64,000 nucleotides of DNA from Sulfuricurvum sp. (GCA_028714915.1 JAQTLL010000001.1:124001-188000); one strand, 5' to 3'. Positions 44,383 through 52,619 are shown, counted from the stretch's first letter. Notes: generated from the letters alone by a model not told the origin. A program made the numbers and translations.

Positions 44383-45348
44383 TTAGTATTTTATTCCCGT
44401 TACGGAACGTACTTTTTCGATGATAGGCTGTGCAATAGCGCTCGCTTTTAACGCACCGCTTTTTAAAATCTCTCTGACCTCATCAGGACGCGCTTCATAC
44501 TGTTCACGTCGGGTACGATAGGGGCGAAAATACTCCCATAACACATCTGCGAGATAGAGCTTAAAGTGCCCATGCCCCTCACCGCCGCGCGTATAACGAT
44601 CTTGCAGAGCAACACGCTCATTTTCATTCAAAAAGAGTTTGATAATATTATACACATTACACGTTTCAAACTCTTTGGGCTCTTCCACCCCGATAACTTC
44701 GGTCACAATCTTTTTGACCGTTTTAAGCTGCGATTTTTCTTCACCGAAAATAGTGATGGTATTCCCATAACTCTTCGACATCTTTTGCCCATCTGTACCG
44801 GGGACAGTAGCAACGTTTTCATCGACTCGAAATTCCGGGAGGGTAAAAATATCACCGTATTGGTTGTTAAATTTGAGAGCAATATCCCGCGCAATCTCAA
44901 CATGCTGAATCTGATCTTTTCCCACAGGTACGACTTGCGAGCCAAACAGCAAAATATCTGCCGCCATCAATACCGGATACGAGAAAAGGCTGTGATTGGA
45001 GGCAATCCCGCGAGCGGTTTTGTCTTTGTAACTGTGCGCACGTTCGAGTAATCCCATCGGAGTAAATCCGGAGAGTATCCAGTAAAGCTCTAATACCTCT
45101 TTAACATCCGACTGTACCCAAAAAGTACTTTTAAGCGGATCCATTCCCAATGCTAAAAAATCCGTTGCCGCTTGCAGGGTAAGATGGCTCAAACGCCCGC
45201 CGTCACTGAGTGAGGACATTGCATGATAATTGGCAATAAACGCGAATACCTCATGCTCTTCTTGCGATTGGATCATCGGAAGGATTGAGCCAAAATAATT
45301 TCCAATATGCAAATCGCCTGATGGCTGAATACCTGTTAAAACGCGCAC
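44383..45348 (-). CDS. trpS: tryptophanyl-tRNA synthetase
   Basis: The 321-residue class I synthetase has TGIQPSGDLHIGNYFGSI (HIGH-type motif HIGN) and GQKMSKSYGNT (KMSKS). Length is normal for bacterial TrpS. Translation starts at GTG (45348) with AAGGAG upstream. It is followed 15 nt later by gmhA, so the LPS heptose genes may be read from its promoter. Confidence 0.97.
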   Translation of the reverse strand: MRVLTGIQPSGDLHIGNYFGSILPMIQSQEEHEVFAFIANYHAMSSLSDGGRLSHLTLQAATDFLALGMDPLKSTFWVQSDVKEVLELYWILSGFTPMGLLERAHSYKDKTARGIASNHSLFSYPVLMAADILLFGSQVVPVGKDQIQHVEIARDIALKFNNQYGDIFTLPEFRVDENVATVPGTDGQKMSKSYGNTITIFGEEKSQLKTVKKIVTEVIGVEEPKEFETCNVYNIIKLFLNENERVALQDRYTRGGEGHGHFKLYLADVLWEYFRPYRTRREQYEARPDEVREILKSGALKASAIAQPIIEKVRSVTGIKY

Positions 45349-45450
45349 TGTAACTCCTTGAATAAGGATAATTTTACCAAATAGTGACTTAAGCTTCCTC
45401 TTAAGAAAAAGTGTGTTAAATTGTCACTATATCAACTAAAAGGATTTACC

Positions 45451-45792
45451 ATGAATGTTCAAATTCACTCCAAAGAGATTTCTCTCACTTCACACCTCAA
45501 CGATCATATTGCCGCAGCCATTGAAAATTTCAAACGCTATCACCTCGATATTACAACGGTAAATGTAAATATTAAAAAAGAGAAACAAAGCGTTGAAGTA
45601 GAGTTTGACATCCATATCGCCCACGCACAACCAGTTATCATCACTGACAGCGATACACAAATTGATACTGCCATCGATTTAGCCATTGATCGTGCCAACA
45701 AAGCACTTGGACGATTGCACGATAAAATGAAAGACCATCATGCCACTTCACTTCGCGATATAGAAGTGCCCGAAGAAGTTGAAGCAGAATAA
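45451..45792 (+). CDS. hpf: ribosome hibernation promoting factor (HPF/RaiA family)
   Basis: The 113-residue protein has the HPF/YfiA core: VQIHSKEISLTSHLNDHIAA, VNVNIKKEKQSVEVEFDIHI and AIDLAIDRANKALGRLHDKM, with a short acidic tail (EVPEEVEAE) rather than the long-form dimerisation domain. It would bind the 30S subunit and stall idle ribosomes. The ATG at 45451 has AAAAGGATTTACC upstream. It overlaps hemJ by 1 nt. Confidence 0.88.
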   Translation: MNVQIHSKEISLTSHLNDHIAAAIENFKRYHLDITTVNVNIKKEKQSVEVEFDIHIAHAQPVIITDSDTQIDTAIDLAIDRANKALGRLHDKMKDHHATSLRDIEVPEEVEAE

Positions 45793-46238
45793 TGGCATAT
45801 AATTGGGTTCTTTGGTTTCACATCATCTCTATGGTATCGTGGTTTGCAGTACTTTTTTACTTACCGCGCCTTTTTGTCTATCATGTTGAGAACGCTAATA
45901 ATGCGGGATTCATAGAGGTAGTTGGGGTCATGGAGATGAAAATTTATAAATACATCGGCGTTCCGGCATTTTGGGCAACACTAATTTCTGGCACAGCATT
46001 GATTATCATGTCTACCGCCCATTATGGAATGAATGTCTTTCAAATGGGGGGATGGATGCATGCCAAACTCACCCTGGTAGCAATTCTAACCGCTTATTTT
46101 TTCTCACTGGGACATTATCGCCTCAAGCTTCAAGAAAACAGTACCTATAAAAGTGGGAAGTTTTTTCGGATGTACAACGAAGTACCGACGCTTTTGCTTA
46201 TCGGTATCGTTGCTTTGGTTATTGTGAAACCGTTTTAA
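45792..46238 (+). CDS. hemJ: protoporphyrinogen IX oxidase, HemJ family
   Basis: The 148-residue membrane protein has four helices and the HemJ features LWFHIISMVSWFAVLFYLPR with the conserved His, GWMHAKLTLV and YNEVPTLLLI. HemJ oxidises protoporphyrinogen IX in bacteria that lack HemG/HemY. hemE and hemB are also in this window but not linked to it. It is translationally coupled to hpf. Confidence 0.9.
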   Translation: MAYNWVLWFHIISMVSWFAVLFYLPRLFVYHVENANNAGFIEVVGVMEMKIYKYIGVPAFWATLISGTALIIMSTAHYGMNVFQMGGWMHAKLTLVAILTAYFFSLGHYRLKLQENSTYKSGKFFRMYNEVPTLLLIGIVALVIVKPF

Positions 46239-46244
46239 ATCTTC

Positions 46245-46277
46245 TAGTCATTCTCGCGAAGGCGGGAATCCAGCTCT
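46245..46277. repeat. dispersed palindromic repeat, family 1, after hemJ
   Basis: GTCATTCTCGCGAAGGCGGG followed by AATCCAGCTCTT forms a hairpin (CTCGCGAAGGCGGG region) and matches the copies at 34828, 40386 and 55021. Confidence 0.75.
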
Positions 46278-46297
46278 TATCAGTAGTATTTACTTCT

Positions 46298-46359
46298 CCC
46301 GTTCGCCCTGAGCCTGTTGAAGGGTGAATTCATGGTTCGACAAGCTCACCACGAACGGG
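46298..46359. repeat. palindromic repeat, family 2, short copy
   Basis: CCCGTTCGCCCTGAGCCTG and CAAGCTCACCACGAACGGG face each other as an imperfect palindrome. Compared with the copies at 46695 and 47287, about 15-20 nt are missing from the middle. Confidence 0.8.
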
Positions 46360-46398
46360 AATTATCAAAACGAACGTATACAAAAGGATAAGCAACAA

Positions 46399-46680
46399 AT
46401 GGCTTTCTACATTTATATTTTCCACTGCTCCGATAACAGCTACTACACAGGTCACACTGATAATCTCGAAAAACGAATCTCCGAACATAAAAGCGGTGCG
46501 ATACCCAGTTGCTACACCTTCAAACGCCACCCTCTCACGTTAGTTTTCTCACAAGAATTTCCAACGCGAGAAGAAGCCCTGGCATCAGAACAACAGATAA
46601 AAGGGTGGAGTCGTAAAAAGAAAGAGGCAATGATACGTGGGGATTGGGACGAGGTTTCGAAGTTGGCAAAGTCGGTTTAG
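46399..46680 (+). CDS. GIY-YIG nuclease-domain protein (UPF0213/YhbQ-like)
   Basis: The 93-residue protein has the GIY-YIG core (FYIYIFHCSDNSYYTGHTDN, RISEHKSGAI) and the late EEALASEQQIKGWSRKKKEA segment of the YhbQ/UPF0213 group. These small proteins are proposed DNA-structure nucleases, but their role is unclear. AAGGATAAGCAACAA precedes the ATG at 46399. It sits between palindromic repeats in a short repeat-rich island. Confidence 0.82.
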   Translation: MAFYIYIFHCSDNSYYTGHTDNLEKRISEHKSGAIPSCYTFKRHPLTLVFSQEFPTREEALASEQQIKGWSRKKKEAMIRGDWDEVSKLAKSV

Positions 46681-46694
46681 GGGAAATTTTCTCT

Positions 46695-46771
46695 CCCGTT
46701 CGTGGTGAGCCTATCGAACCATGAACTTCTATGTGAATATCCACCCTTCGACAAGCTCAGGGCGAACGGAG
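46695..46771. repeat. palindromic repeat, family 2, inverted copy (left)
   Basis: This is the reverse complement of the element at 47287-47364 with only a few differences. The two lie 515 bp apart as an inverted pair around the gene at 46783-47166. Confidence 0.85.
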
Positions 46772-46782
46772 AATAAATCAAA

Positions 46783-47166
46783 TTATTTTGACCATATAAA
46801 TAGTTTTTTACGTGATTGATTAATCTCATTATTTTCTATTCCATTATTTTTTTCATACGTATATAATACAAGATAAATTACTGCTGCAAATAAATGGGCT
46901 ACCAATCCAAAAAGTGACCATAAAATATATTTTTGATTCAATTGTTTAGATATAACATAAAGCCAAATAGCAATCACAAAATGATGTAGATAGTTTATTA
47001 AAATATTAACACTTGAGTAAAACCATACTTCTTTAGATGATAAATGATTAGTATATTTAATATAAGAAGATAAGGCAAAACCTATAATTAGAGCAACTAT
47101 AATTACTGGTACATACCAATAGATTAATCTTTCAATTTCTTTTCGCATATTCATATTTTTACTCAT
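46783..47166 (-). CDS. small four-helix membrane protein, unknown function
   Basis: The 127-residue protein has about four hydrophobic segments (YVPVIIVALIIGFALSSYI, WFYSSVNILINYLHHFVIAI, and two between residues 75 and 105) and a basic C-terminal tail (NQSRKKLFIWSK). I do not recognise the family. It is markedly AT-rich and is enclosed by an inverted pair of 77-78-bp palindromic repeats. The start is uncertain, since there is no ribosome site at 47166 and in-frame ATGs occur 4 and 6 codons on. Confidence 0.55.
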   Translation of the reverse strand: MSKNMNMRKEIERLIYWYVPVIIVALIIGFALSSYIKYTNHLSSKEVWFYSSVNILINYLHHFVIAIWLYVISKQLNQKYILWSLFGLVAHLFAAVIYLVLYTYEKNNGIENNEINQSRKKLFIWSK

Positions 47167-47286
47167 TATTATGATTTTTTGTTTTAAAGTAAATTATAGC
47201 GTAACCTATGAGTAAGTTTTATTAAAAGCTAGATTCCCGATCTACCCTAAAAAGCACATAAAGCTGGGATTGACGGGGAAGGAGGC

Positions 47287-47364
47287 TCCGTTCGCCCTGA
47301 GCCTGTCGAAGGGTGAATATTCACAAATAGAAGTTCATGGTTCGACAAGCTCACCACGAACGGG
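47287..47364. repeat. palindromic repeat, family 2, right copy
   Basis: CCGTTCGCCCTGAGCCTGTC...GACAAGCTCACCACGAACGG is an imperfect palindrome with an ATATTCACAAATAGAAGTTC middle. It is inverted relative to the copy at 46695. Confidence 0.85.
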
Positions 47365-47398
47365 GGAAATAACTCGAAATTTTGGTTGTAAAAGAGTA

Positions 47399-47629
47399 TT
47401 AAATGAAGCGAGCTTTGATTTTACGAAAAACTTCATTTCCATCGACAAGCGTGACACTTCCCGACTCGATGGCAGAAACTCGAGTATCAATTTCCTGCTT
47501 CCACAAAGTTTCAATAGTCTCAGAATGAGGATTGAGACTATTTAAAAGCTTTTCAATTAATTTCGTTTTTAAATCAATCGGCATAAAATCAACTTCAGCT
47601 AAAAGTTGATGACTATTTAATGCAATCAT
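47399..47629 (-). CDS. orphan antitoxin (addiction-module component family)
   Basis: The 76-residue protein fits the short addiction-module antitoxin family: MPIDLKTKLIEKLLNSL, then ETLWKQEIDTRVSAIESG and VDGNEVFRKIKAR. A RelE/ParE-type toxin gene usually follows it at once, but the next 230 nt downstream hold only degenerate and palindromic repeats and no toxin. AAGGGGACGAT before the ATG is a good ribosome site. It may be a remnant of a pair broken by repeat expansion. Confidence 0.75.
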   Translation of the reverse strand: MIALNSHQLLAEVDFMPIDLKTKLIEKLLNSLNPHSETIETLWKQEIDTRVSAIESGSVTLVDGNEVFRKIKARFI

Positions 47630-47654
47630 ATCGTCCCCTTTTTAATAGGTTATT

Positions 47655-49178
47655 TTACCACATCGCTCTTTTCTTATGCGTTTGTGGTTTTTTGCTTACA
47701 TTCTTGCTCTTTGCTTTAAAAAGTACCGGTGTCCCTTCAAAATCAAACTGCTCTCGCATCTGATTCGTCAAATAACGACGATAACTGAAATGCAATCCTT
47801 GAGGTTTGTTCATAATCAAAGCAATACGCGGTGGGCGAATATCGTACTGTGTTGCGAAATATAGACGGATATTCATACCGTTGATACTTGGCAAGATGTG
47901 TTTGCGCATTGCGGCTTGAATCACTTCATTAAGCTTGCTCGTTGAAATACGCTGTGAATAGTTTTCATTGATTTTGAGCAGCATATCAAAAATTCTATGA
48001 ACACGCTGTTTGCTTTGTGCCGAAATCGTAATGATGGGGGCATAACTCAAAAACTTAAAACGATCCCGTACTTCAAGGATAATCTTCTCATAATCCTCTT
48101 TAGGTGCCATATCCCATTTGTTTAGGACAATAAGACACGCGAGACGATTTTTATCAACAAAACCGGCGATTTTTTCATCCAAATCCATAAACGGTTGGGA
48201 CGCATCGAGAACGAGCAAAGCAATATCCGCATTTTCAAGCATCTCTTCCGTACGCATTAGAGCGTATTTTTCGATACCTAAAATCTTGCCACGCTTACGA
48301 ATCCCCGCGGTATCAATAAAGGTGATTTTCTTATCTTTATACTCAACCTCTTCATCGATGGGGTCAATCGTTGTCCCTGCTACGGAACTTACAACCGAAC
48401 GCTCTTCGCCCAACAGTGCATTAAGAAGAGAACTTTTCCCGACGTTGACACGACCGATAATAGCCACTTTCATCTTATCGGTATTTCCAGGTTCGTACTC
48501 TTTTACAAGACCTTTGAACGCCTCTTCCATCTCTGCGAGATCACCGTGCATCTCTCCATCATCATCTTCGTCATCCATGTCATCGTCATCATCAGACTCT
48601 TCATCATACGCTTCGACAAACGAATCAAAACCATCCATCTGGTCGTCTTCTTCCTCTTCACCAACTTCAGGCTCAGGCTGAACGATTGCGGATTCAGGAA
48701 GTACGGAAGCTACCCAGTTTAGTAATGGCAAAATAGAACGATTGTGGGAAACAGAAATACCGAAAATATTATTTGTACCGAACTCATAATATTCCCAAAG
48801 CTTCTCTTGCATCTTGTCATTGTCAATTTTATTGACAACCAATGCAATCGATTTTCCCATCGCTTCAAGCTCATAAAAGAGTTTTTTATCATCCTCTTCG
48901 GGCAAACTTTTACCGTCCACCATAAAGAGGATAATATCCGCTTTATGCGCCGCTTCAAGCGATTTTTCTTTGATTCGGTCAAAGAGTTCACACCCCTCGT
49001 CCAATCCGCCCGTGTCGAGAATTTCGACTTGTTTATCGACGACTACGGCGACACGCTTTTTGACATCTCGCGTTGTACCTGCTTGCTCGGAAGTAATCGC
49101 GTCACGCTGTTTCAGTAAACGGTTAAACAAAGAACTTTTGCCAACATTTGGTTTACCGATAATGGCTAATTTTTGCAT
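47655..49178 (-). CDS. der: GTPase Der (EngA), 50S ribosome assembly
   Basis: The 507-residue protein has two GTPase domains (first G1 GKPNVGKSSLF, G3 DTGG; second G1 GRVNVGKSSLL, G3 DTAGIRKRG) and a C-terminal KH-like domain ending in a basic tail. Der is essential for maturation of the large subunit. The linker between the G domains (about residues 165-235) is unusually acidic and long, with runs of Asp/Glu. AAGGCAATTA precedes the ATG. Confidence 0.97.
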   Translation of the reverse strand: MQKLAIIGKPNVGKSSLFNRLLKQRDAITSEQAGTTRDVKKRVAVVVDKQVEILDTGGLDEGCELFDRIKEKSLEAAHKADIILFMVDGKSLPEEDDKKLFYELEAMGKSIALVVNKIDNDKMQEKLWEYYEFGTNNIFGISVSHNRSILPLLNWVASVLPESAIVQPEPEVGEEEEDDQMDGFDSFVEAYDEESDDDDDMDDEDDDGEMHGDLAEMEEAFKGLVKEYEPGNTDKMKVAIIGRVNVGKSSLLNALLGEERSVVSSVAGTTIDPIDEEVEYKDKKITFIDTAGIRKRGKILGIEKYALMRTEEMLENADIALLVLDASQPFMDLDEKIAGFVDKNRLACLIVLNKWDMAPKEDYEKIILEVRDRFKFLSYAPIITISAQSKQRVHRIFDMLLKINENYSQRISTSKLNEVIQAAMRKHILPSINGMNIRLYFATQYDIRPPRIALIMNKPQGLHFSYRRYLTNQMREQFDFEGTPVLFKAKSKNVSKKPQTHKKRAMW

Positions 49179-49204
49179 TAATTGCCTTTTTAAATAAGTG
49201 TTTC

Positions 49205-49210
49205 ATTATA
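49205..49210 (-). promoter_or_regulatory. -10 box for der
   Basis: On the minus strand this reads CGC-TATAAT-GAAA, 26 nt before the der ATG. Confidence 0.55.
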
Positions 49211-49228
49211 GCGTAAATGCACTTAGGG

Positions 49229-49234
49229 TATGAT
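49229..49234 (+). promoter_or_regulatory. -10-like box directly before a phosphoribosyltransferase ATG
   Basis: GGG-TATGAT is followed by 6 nt and the ATG at 49241. It is a weaker match (5 of 6) but has the same geometry as the leaderless candidates ribA and the gene at 34974. Confidence 0.4.
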
Positions 49235-49240
49235 TTTCAA

Positions 49241-49696
49241 ATGATATACTATAACTATGACCAATTTAAAAATGACATTTCTCGTCTTGGAACACTCTGT
49301 GAATCCTTCAAACCTGATACGATAGTAGCCGTTGCACGGGGAGGAATGACATTGGCTCATGCTTTGTGTATGCATTTGGATGTACGAAATATTCAAAGCA
49401 TTCGATGCGAAAGTTATGATGGAGATGAACAGCGTATATCCCTAACTATCGTAGGTGAATCGACATTTTTACCCTCTGAACGTATTTTAGTGGTTGATGA
49501 TATTGTTGATAGCGGACAAACCCTCCACGCTCTTTTACCGCTTTTACAGAGTAATAACCCAGATGTTGTTTTTAAAACTGCCTCACTCTTCACCAAGCCC
49601 ACTGCCCTCGTTCAACCTGACTTTTCCTTATACGAAGCTACAGATTGGATCGATTTTTTTTGGGAAAGAGATTTCTTAAAAAGCAATTTGCTATAA
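49241..49696 (+). CDS. phosphoribosyltransferase (purine salvage type)
   Basis: The 151-residue enzyme has the PRPP-binding loop [17 protein letters not shown] and an N-terminal [18 protein letters not shown], as in xanthine/hypoxanthine-guanine phosphoribosyltransferases (Gpt type), which make nucleotides from free purine bases. The ATG at 49241 is chosen because the protein then starts with the family-like [11 protein letters not shown]; an ATG at 49217 is possible. Neither start has a ribosome site. Confidence 0.82.
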   Translation: MIYYNYDQFKNDISRLGTLCESFKPDTIVAVARGGMTLAHALCMHLDVRNIQSIRCESYDGDEQRISLTIVGESTFLPSERILVVDDIVDSGQTLHALLPLLQSNNPDVVFKTASLFTKPTALVQPDFSLYEATDWIDFFWERDFLKSNLL

Positions 49697-49697
49697 T
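49692..49697 (+). promoter_or_regulatory. -10 box for metK
   Basis: TTTGC-TATAAT-CCG overlaps the stop of the phosphoribosyltransferase gene and lies 46 nt before the metK ATG. Confidence 0.55.
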
Positions 49698-49743
49698 CCG
49701 CCCAAACTGTAAATTTTCAAAATTTTATCCATTAAGGACTGTT

Positions 49744-50901
49744 ATGCCAAAAGAATATATTTTCACTTCTGAATCCGTAACCGAGGGACACCCTGATAAG
49801 ATGGCGGATCAAATCAGTGATGCGATTTTAGACTATATCATCGAACATGATACGAAAGCGCGTGTTGCGTGTGAAACATTGGTCTCAAATGGTTTTTGTG
49901 TTATTGCCGGTGAGCTTAAAACCATCGCATACGCTCCTATGCAAGAGATTGCCCGCCAAGTCGTTCGCGAAATCGGCTATACCGATGCAACCTATGGTTT
50001 TGATTACCGCTCATGCGCAGTCCTCAACGGTATCGGGGAGCAATCTCCTGACATCAATCAAGGTGTTGATCAAGCAGACGGTGAAATCGGTGCAGGGGAT
50101 CAAGGGTTAATGTTTGGCTATGCATGCCGCGAAACTGAAGTTCTTATGCCATTGCCTATCTATCTCTCACACCGTCTTGCAGAGCGTTTGGCTCAAGTGC
50201 GAAAAGAGGGAATTATCCCTTACCTTCGTCCTGATGGAAAAACACAAGTGAGTATCAAATACGTTGATGACAAACCGGTATCTGTTGAGACCGTCGTTAT
50301 CTCTACCCAGCATGCTCCAGATATTTCTCAAGAGAAATTGCATGCAGACGTTATCAAAGAGGTAATCGAGCACGTTATCCCACGTGACTTGATGAGTTCC
50401 AATATTATCTATCACATCAACCCAACAGGCAAATTTGTTATCGGCGGTCCTCAAGGGGATGCGGGACTTACAGGACGTAAAATCATTGTCGATACCTACG
50501 GCGGAGCATGTCCTCACGGCGGTGGTGCATTTAGCGGGAAAGACCCAACCAAAGTGGATCGTTCCGCTGCCTACGCCGCTCGCCATGTTGCTAAAAACCT
50601 TGTTGCATCAGGTGCATGTGATCGTGCTACCATCCAAGTATCGTACGCAATCGGAGTTGTTAAACCTATCTCTATTATGGTTAATACCCACGGTACTGCT
50701 GTCGTTGCCGAAGAAAAAATCGAAGCGTGTGTCAACGAGCTGTTTGATCTTACCCCTCGCGGTATTATCGAATCGCTCGATTTATTACGCCCAATCTATC
50801 GCAAAACTGCTGCGTATGGACATTTTGGACGTGAACTTCCTGAATTTACATGGGAAAAAACAGATAAAGTAGATGCTATTCGAGCCTATTTAGGACTATA
50901 A
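49744..50901 (+). CDS. metK: S-adenosylmethionine synthetase
   Basis: The 385-residue enzyme makes S-adenosylmethionine from methionine and ATP. The ATP motif [19 protein letters not shown] is at the N-terminus; [12 protein letters not shown] and [20 protein letters not shown] are the two MetK signatures. AAGGACTGTT precedes the ATG at 49744. The gap downstream (50902-51045) holds a worn CATTCCC...GGGATGAC repeat and the ferredoxin leader. Confidence 0.98.
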   Translation: MPKEYIFTSESVTEGHPDKMADQISDAILDYIIEHDTKARVACETLVSNGFCVIAGELKTIAYAPMQEIARQVVREIGYTDATYGFDYRSCAVLNGIGEQSPDINQGVDQADGEIGAGDQGLMFGYACRETEVLMPLPIYLSHRLAERLAQVRKEGIIPYLRPDGKTQVSIKYVDDKPVSVETVVISTQHAPDISQEKLHADVIKEVIEHVIPRDLMSSNIIYHINPTGKFVIGGPQGDAGLTGRKIIVDTYGGACPHGGGAFSGKDPTKVDRSAAYAARHVAKNLVASGACDRATIQVSYAIGVVKPISIMVNTHGTAVVAEEKIEACVNELFDLTPRGIIESLDLLRPIYRKTAAYGHFGRELPEFTWEKTDKVDAIRAYLGL

Positions 50902-51045
50902 TATTTTCTCTTTGCCATTCCCTTTTACTTTAGGGATGACAAGAGGTAACACCCGTACTGACAAATCTCCCAAAACTTTTCTCTTTTTAGCTACCTTTAA
51001 AATTCTTCTGTTATAGTTACTCATATTTATAATTTAGGAGAACCC

Positions 51046-51330
51046 ATGGCAGTAGTTATTAACGACATCTGTATTAACTGTGGCGCTTGTATCGATGAGT
51101 GTCCTGTAGAAGCAATCGTAGACGAGGATGATAATCCAACGGGTGAAGAAGTTTACTACGTGTATGGTGATAAATGTGTCGAGTGTGTAGGTCATCATGA
51201 TGCTCCTGCCTGTGCAACTGCTTGTCCGACTGAGGGTTGTATTACTTGGGATGAGATTGGTGAAAGCCCGGCTCACCGTGATGATGTTACCGCTGAAATG
51301 CGTTCAAATAGAGCTAACGTCGTAGATTAA
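51046..51330 (+). CDS. fdx: 2[4Fe-4S] ferredoxin
   Basis: The 94-residue protein has two cluster motifs: CINCGACIDECP and the longer-spaced CVECVGHHDAPACATACP plus a further Cys (TEGC), the Allochromatium-type layout with a C-terminal extension. This low-potential carrier serves 2-oxoacid oxidoreductases and related enzymes. TAGGAGAACCC precedes the ATG. An ndk gene follows, as in C. jejuni. Confidence 0.93.
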   Translation: MAVVINDICINCGACIDECPVEAIVDEDDNPTGEEVYYVYGDKCVECVGHHDAPACATACPTEGCITWDEIGESPAHRDDVTAEMRSNRANVVD

Positions 51331-51342
51331 TATATTAAAACA

Positions 51343-51394
51343 CCAAAGGAATACCTCACAGAGGTTCTTGTACCCTTTGGGTACATCCCTTTGG
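51343..51394. repeat. structured three-stem element (family 3) after ferredoxin
   Basis: An outer stem CCAAAGG/CCTTTGG (51343-51349 with 51388-51394) encloses ACCTC-ACA-GAGGT (51353-51365) and GTACCC-TTT-GGGTAC (51370-51384), a neat three-way junction. Reverse-oriented pieces recur at 40323-40352. Downstream, CTCGTGTGC...CGCACTTT (about 51449-51473) resembles the terminator part at 40026-40050. It probably ends ferredoxin transcription or is a mobile palindromic element. Confidence 0.6.
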
Positions 51395-51529
51395 TTATGC
51401 TAACGCTTAACTCTACCCCTTCAAAGGGCGCAGTGTCCTCAGCAGAGGGCTCGTGTGCAATAAATCGCACTTTATTTCTCTCTTTTTCATTTTCCTTTAT
51501 TCTTAATATTACTCAAATTATTATTTCGC

Positions 51530-51535
51530 TATAAT
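51530..51535 (+). promoter_or_regulatory. -10 box for ndk and the lipid/ribosomal operon
   Basis: TTCGC-TATAAT-CCCGC lies 35 nt before the ndk ATG, after the structured gap. Confidence 0.55.
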
Positions 51536-51570
51536 CCCGCTCTATTATTTACATAAAAACAGGAGCATTG

Positions 51571-51984
51571 ATGGAACAAACATTGTCAATCATCAAGCCT
51601 GACGCCGTAGCAAAAGGTGTCATTGGAAAAATTTTGGATCGTTTTGAGACTGATGGTCTTAAAATTGCAGCTACCAAAAAAGTTCAGCTTAGCCGTCAAG
51701 ACGCTGAAGCATTCTACGCAGTACACGCTGCTCGCCCTTTCTTCAACGATCTCGTTGATTTCATGGTAAGCGGTCCTGTTGTGATCACTGTTCTTGAAGG
51801 CGAAAACGCTGTTCTTAGAAACCGTGATTTGATGGGTGCAACGAATCCTAAAGAAGCAGAAGCTGGTACTATCCGTGCTGATTTCGCTGAAAATATTGAC
51901 GCAAATGCAGTTCACGGAAGTGATTCAGTTGAAAACGCTAAAAATGAAATTGCGTTTTTCTTTTCAGGACGCGAGATCTCTTAA
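51571..51984 (+). CDS. ndk: nucleoside diphosphate kinase
   Basis: The 137-residue kinase balances nucleoside triphosphate pools. [19 protein letters not shown] is the N-terminal signature, and the active-site histidine is in [12 protein letters not shown]. Length is normal. AGGAGCATTG precedes the ATG at 51571. It begins the ndk-DUF177-rpmF-plsX-fabH operon. Confidence 0.97.
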   Translation: MEQTLSIIKPDAVAKGVIGKILDRFETDGLKIAATKKVQLSRQDAEAFYAVHAARPFFNDLVDFMVSGPVVITVLEGENAVLRNRDLMGATNPKEAEAGTIRADFAENIDANAVHGSDSVENAKNEIAFFFSGREIS

Positions 51985-52359
51985 GTGAATTTAATTCCAT
52001 TTAAACACTTAAACTCTATCCCCTTAGAGTTTGACGTTGTCATGGAAAATACCTTTTTTAAAGGAACTTTGGTTCATAAAAAAGGTAAAATTGCGGAGTT
52101 AAACGGTACAATAACAGGAAGCATCTCGATGCCTTGTGATTTATGCGCTGAAACTATCGAAAGAGTTCTGAATGAAGAGCTCTTTTTTTATCTTTCAGAC
52201 GGTATCATAAGTGAAAATGAAGATGAACTTGATATTGTAGAAATCACGACACCAATGATTGATATGGAAGAGCTTTTAAACTCAGAAATTGAACTGATTA
52301 AAAGTGATTATTTTTGCTGTTCGCACTGCGAAGGCAAAACAGTAGAACAAGAGTTCTAG
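51985..52359 (+). CDS. DUF177 (YceD-like) protein
   Basis: The 124-residue protein has the DUF177 core with the paired-cysteine segment SMPCDLCAETIERVLNEEL, an acidic middle and a late Cys cluster (FCCSHCEG). YceD-type proteins lie before rpmF in many bacteria and affect 23S rRNA synthesis or maturation. It starts at GTG immediately after the ndk stop. The late Cys cluster may bind metal together with the first pair (inference). Confidence 0.82.
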   Translation: MNLIPFKHLNSIPLEFDVVMENTFFKGTLVHKKGKIAELNGTITGSISMPCDLCAETIERVLNEELFFYLSDGIISENEDELDIVEITTPMIDMEELLNSEIELIKSDYFCCSHCEGKTVEQEF

Positions 52360-52408
52360 TAAACGCAAAGCGTTGGGCTTTCTGCCGAAGAAAACCAAGC
52401 GTTAGCGT

Positions 52409-52432
52409 AGGAATGGGGATTTTATTCCCATT
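52409..52432 (+). other. hairpin in the leader of rpmF
   Basis: The gap between DUF177 and rpmF contains AATGGGGATTTTATTCCCATT, a 6-bp stem with a 9-nt loop and no T-run, preceded by AACGC-AAA-GCGTT near 52364. They may modulate rpmF expression or be repeat relics. Confidence 0.3.
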
Positions 52433-52466
52433 ACGTTAATTTAAATAATAAAGAAAGGGCTATAAA

Positions 52467-52616
52467 ATGGCAGTACCTAAAAGAAGAGTGAGTCACACTC
52501 GCGCAGCAAAACGCAGAACTCACTATAAAGTTTCACTTGCTCGTCCAGTTAAAGACAAAGACGGCACGTATAAATTGTCTCATTATGCTAACCCCGTTAC
52601 CGGTGAGTATAAATAA
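52467..52616 (+). CDS. rpmF: 50S ribosomal protein L32
   Basis: The 49-residue protein reads [20 protein letters not shown] at the start, the L32 signature, and ends [10 protein letters not shown]. It lacks the zinc-binding cysteines of C+ type L32, so it is the zinc-free form. AAAGGGC lies before the ATG. Position between DUF177 and plsX is conserved across many bacteria. Confidence 0.96.
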   Translation: MAVPKRRVSHTRAAKRRTHYKVSLARPVKDKDGTYKLSHYANPVTGEYK

Positions 52617-52619
52617 TTG

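Noticed and set aside
47270..47545. Plus-strand frame through the family-2 palindrome
   Set aside because: Its N-terminus is translated repeat sequence and the rest is antisense to the orphan antitoxin.
48118..48681. Long plus-strand open frame opposite der
   Set aside because: It is antisense to the acidic linker and second G domain of Der. The Ser-rich translation is the mirror of Asp/Glu codons, and no ribosome site or family resemblance is present.
52360..52410. Short repeated CAAAGCGTTGGG / ACCAAGCGTTAGCG sequences considered as a riboswitch before rpmF
   Set aside because: Only small, weak stems can be drawn, and no known riboswitch core is recognisable.
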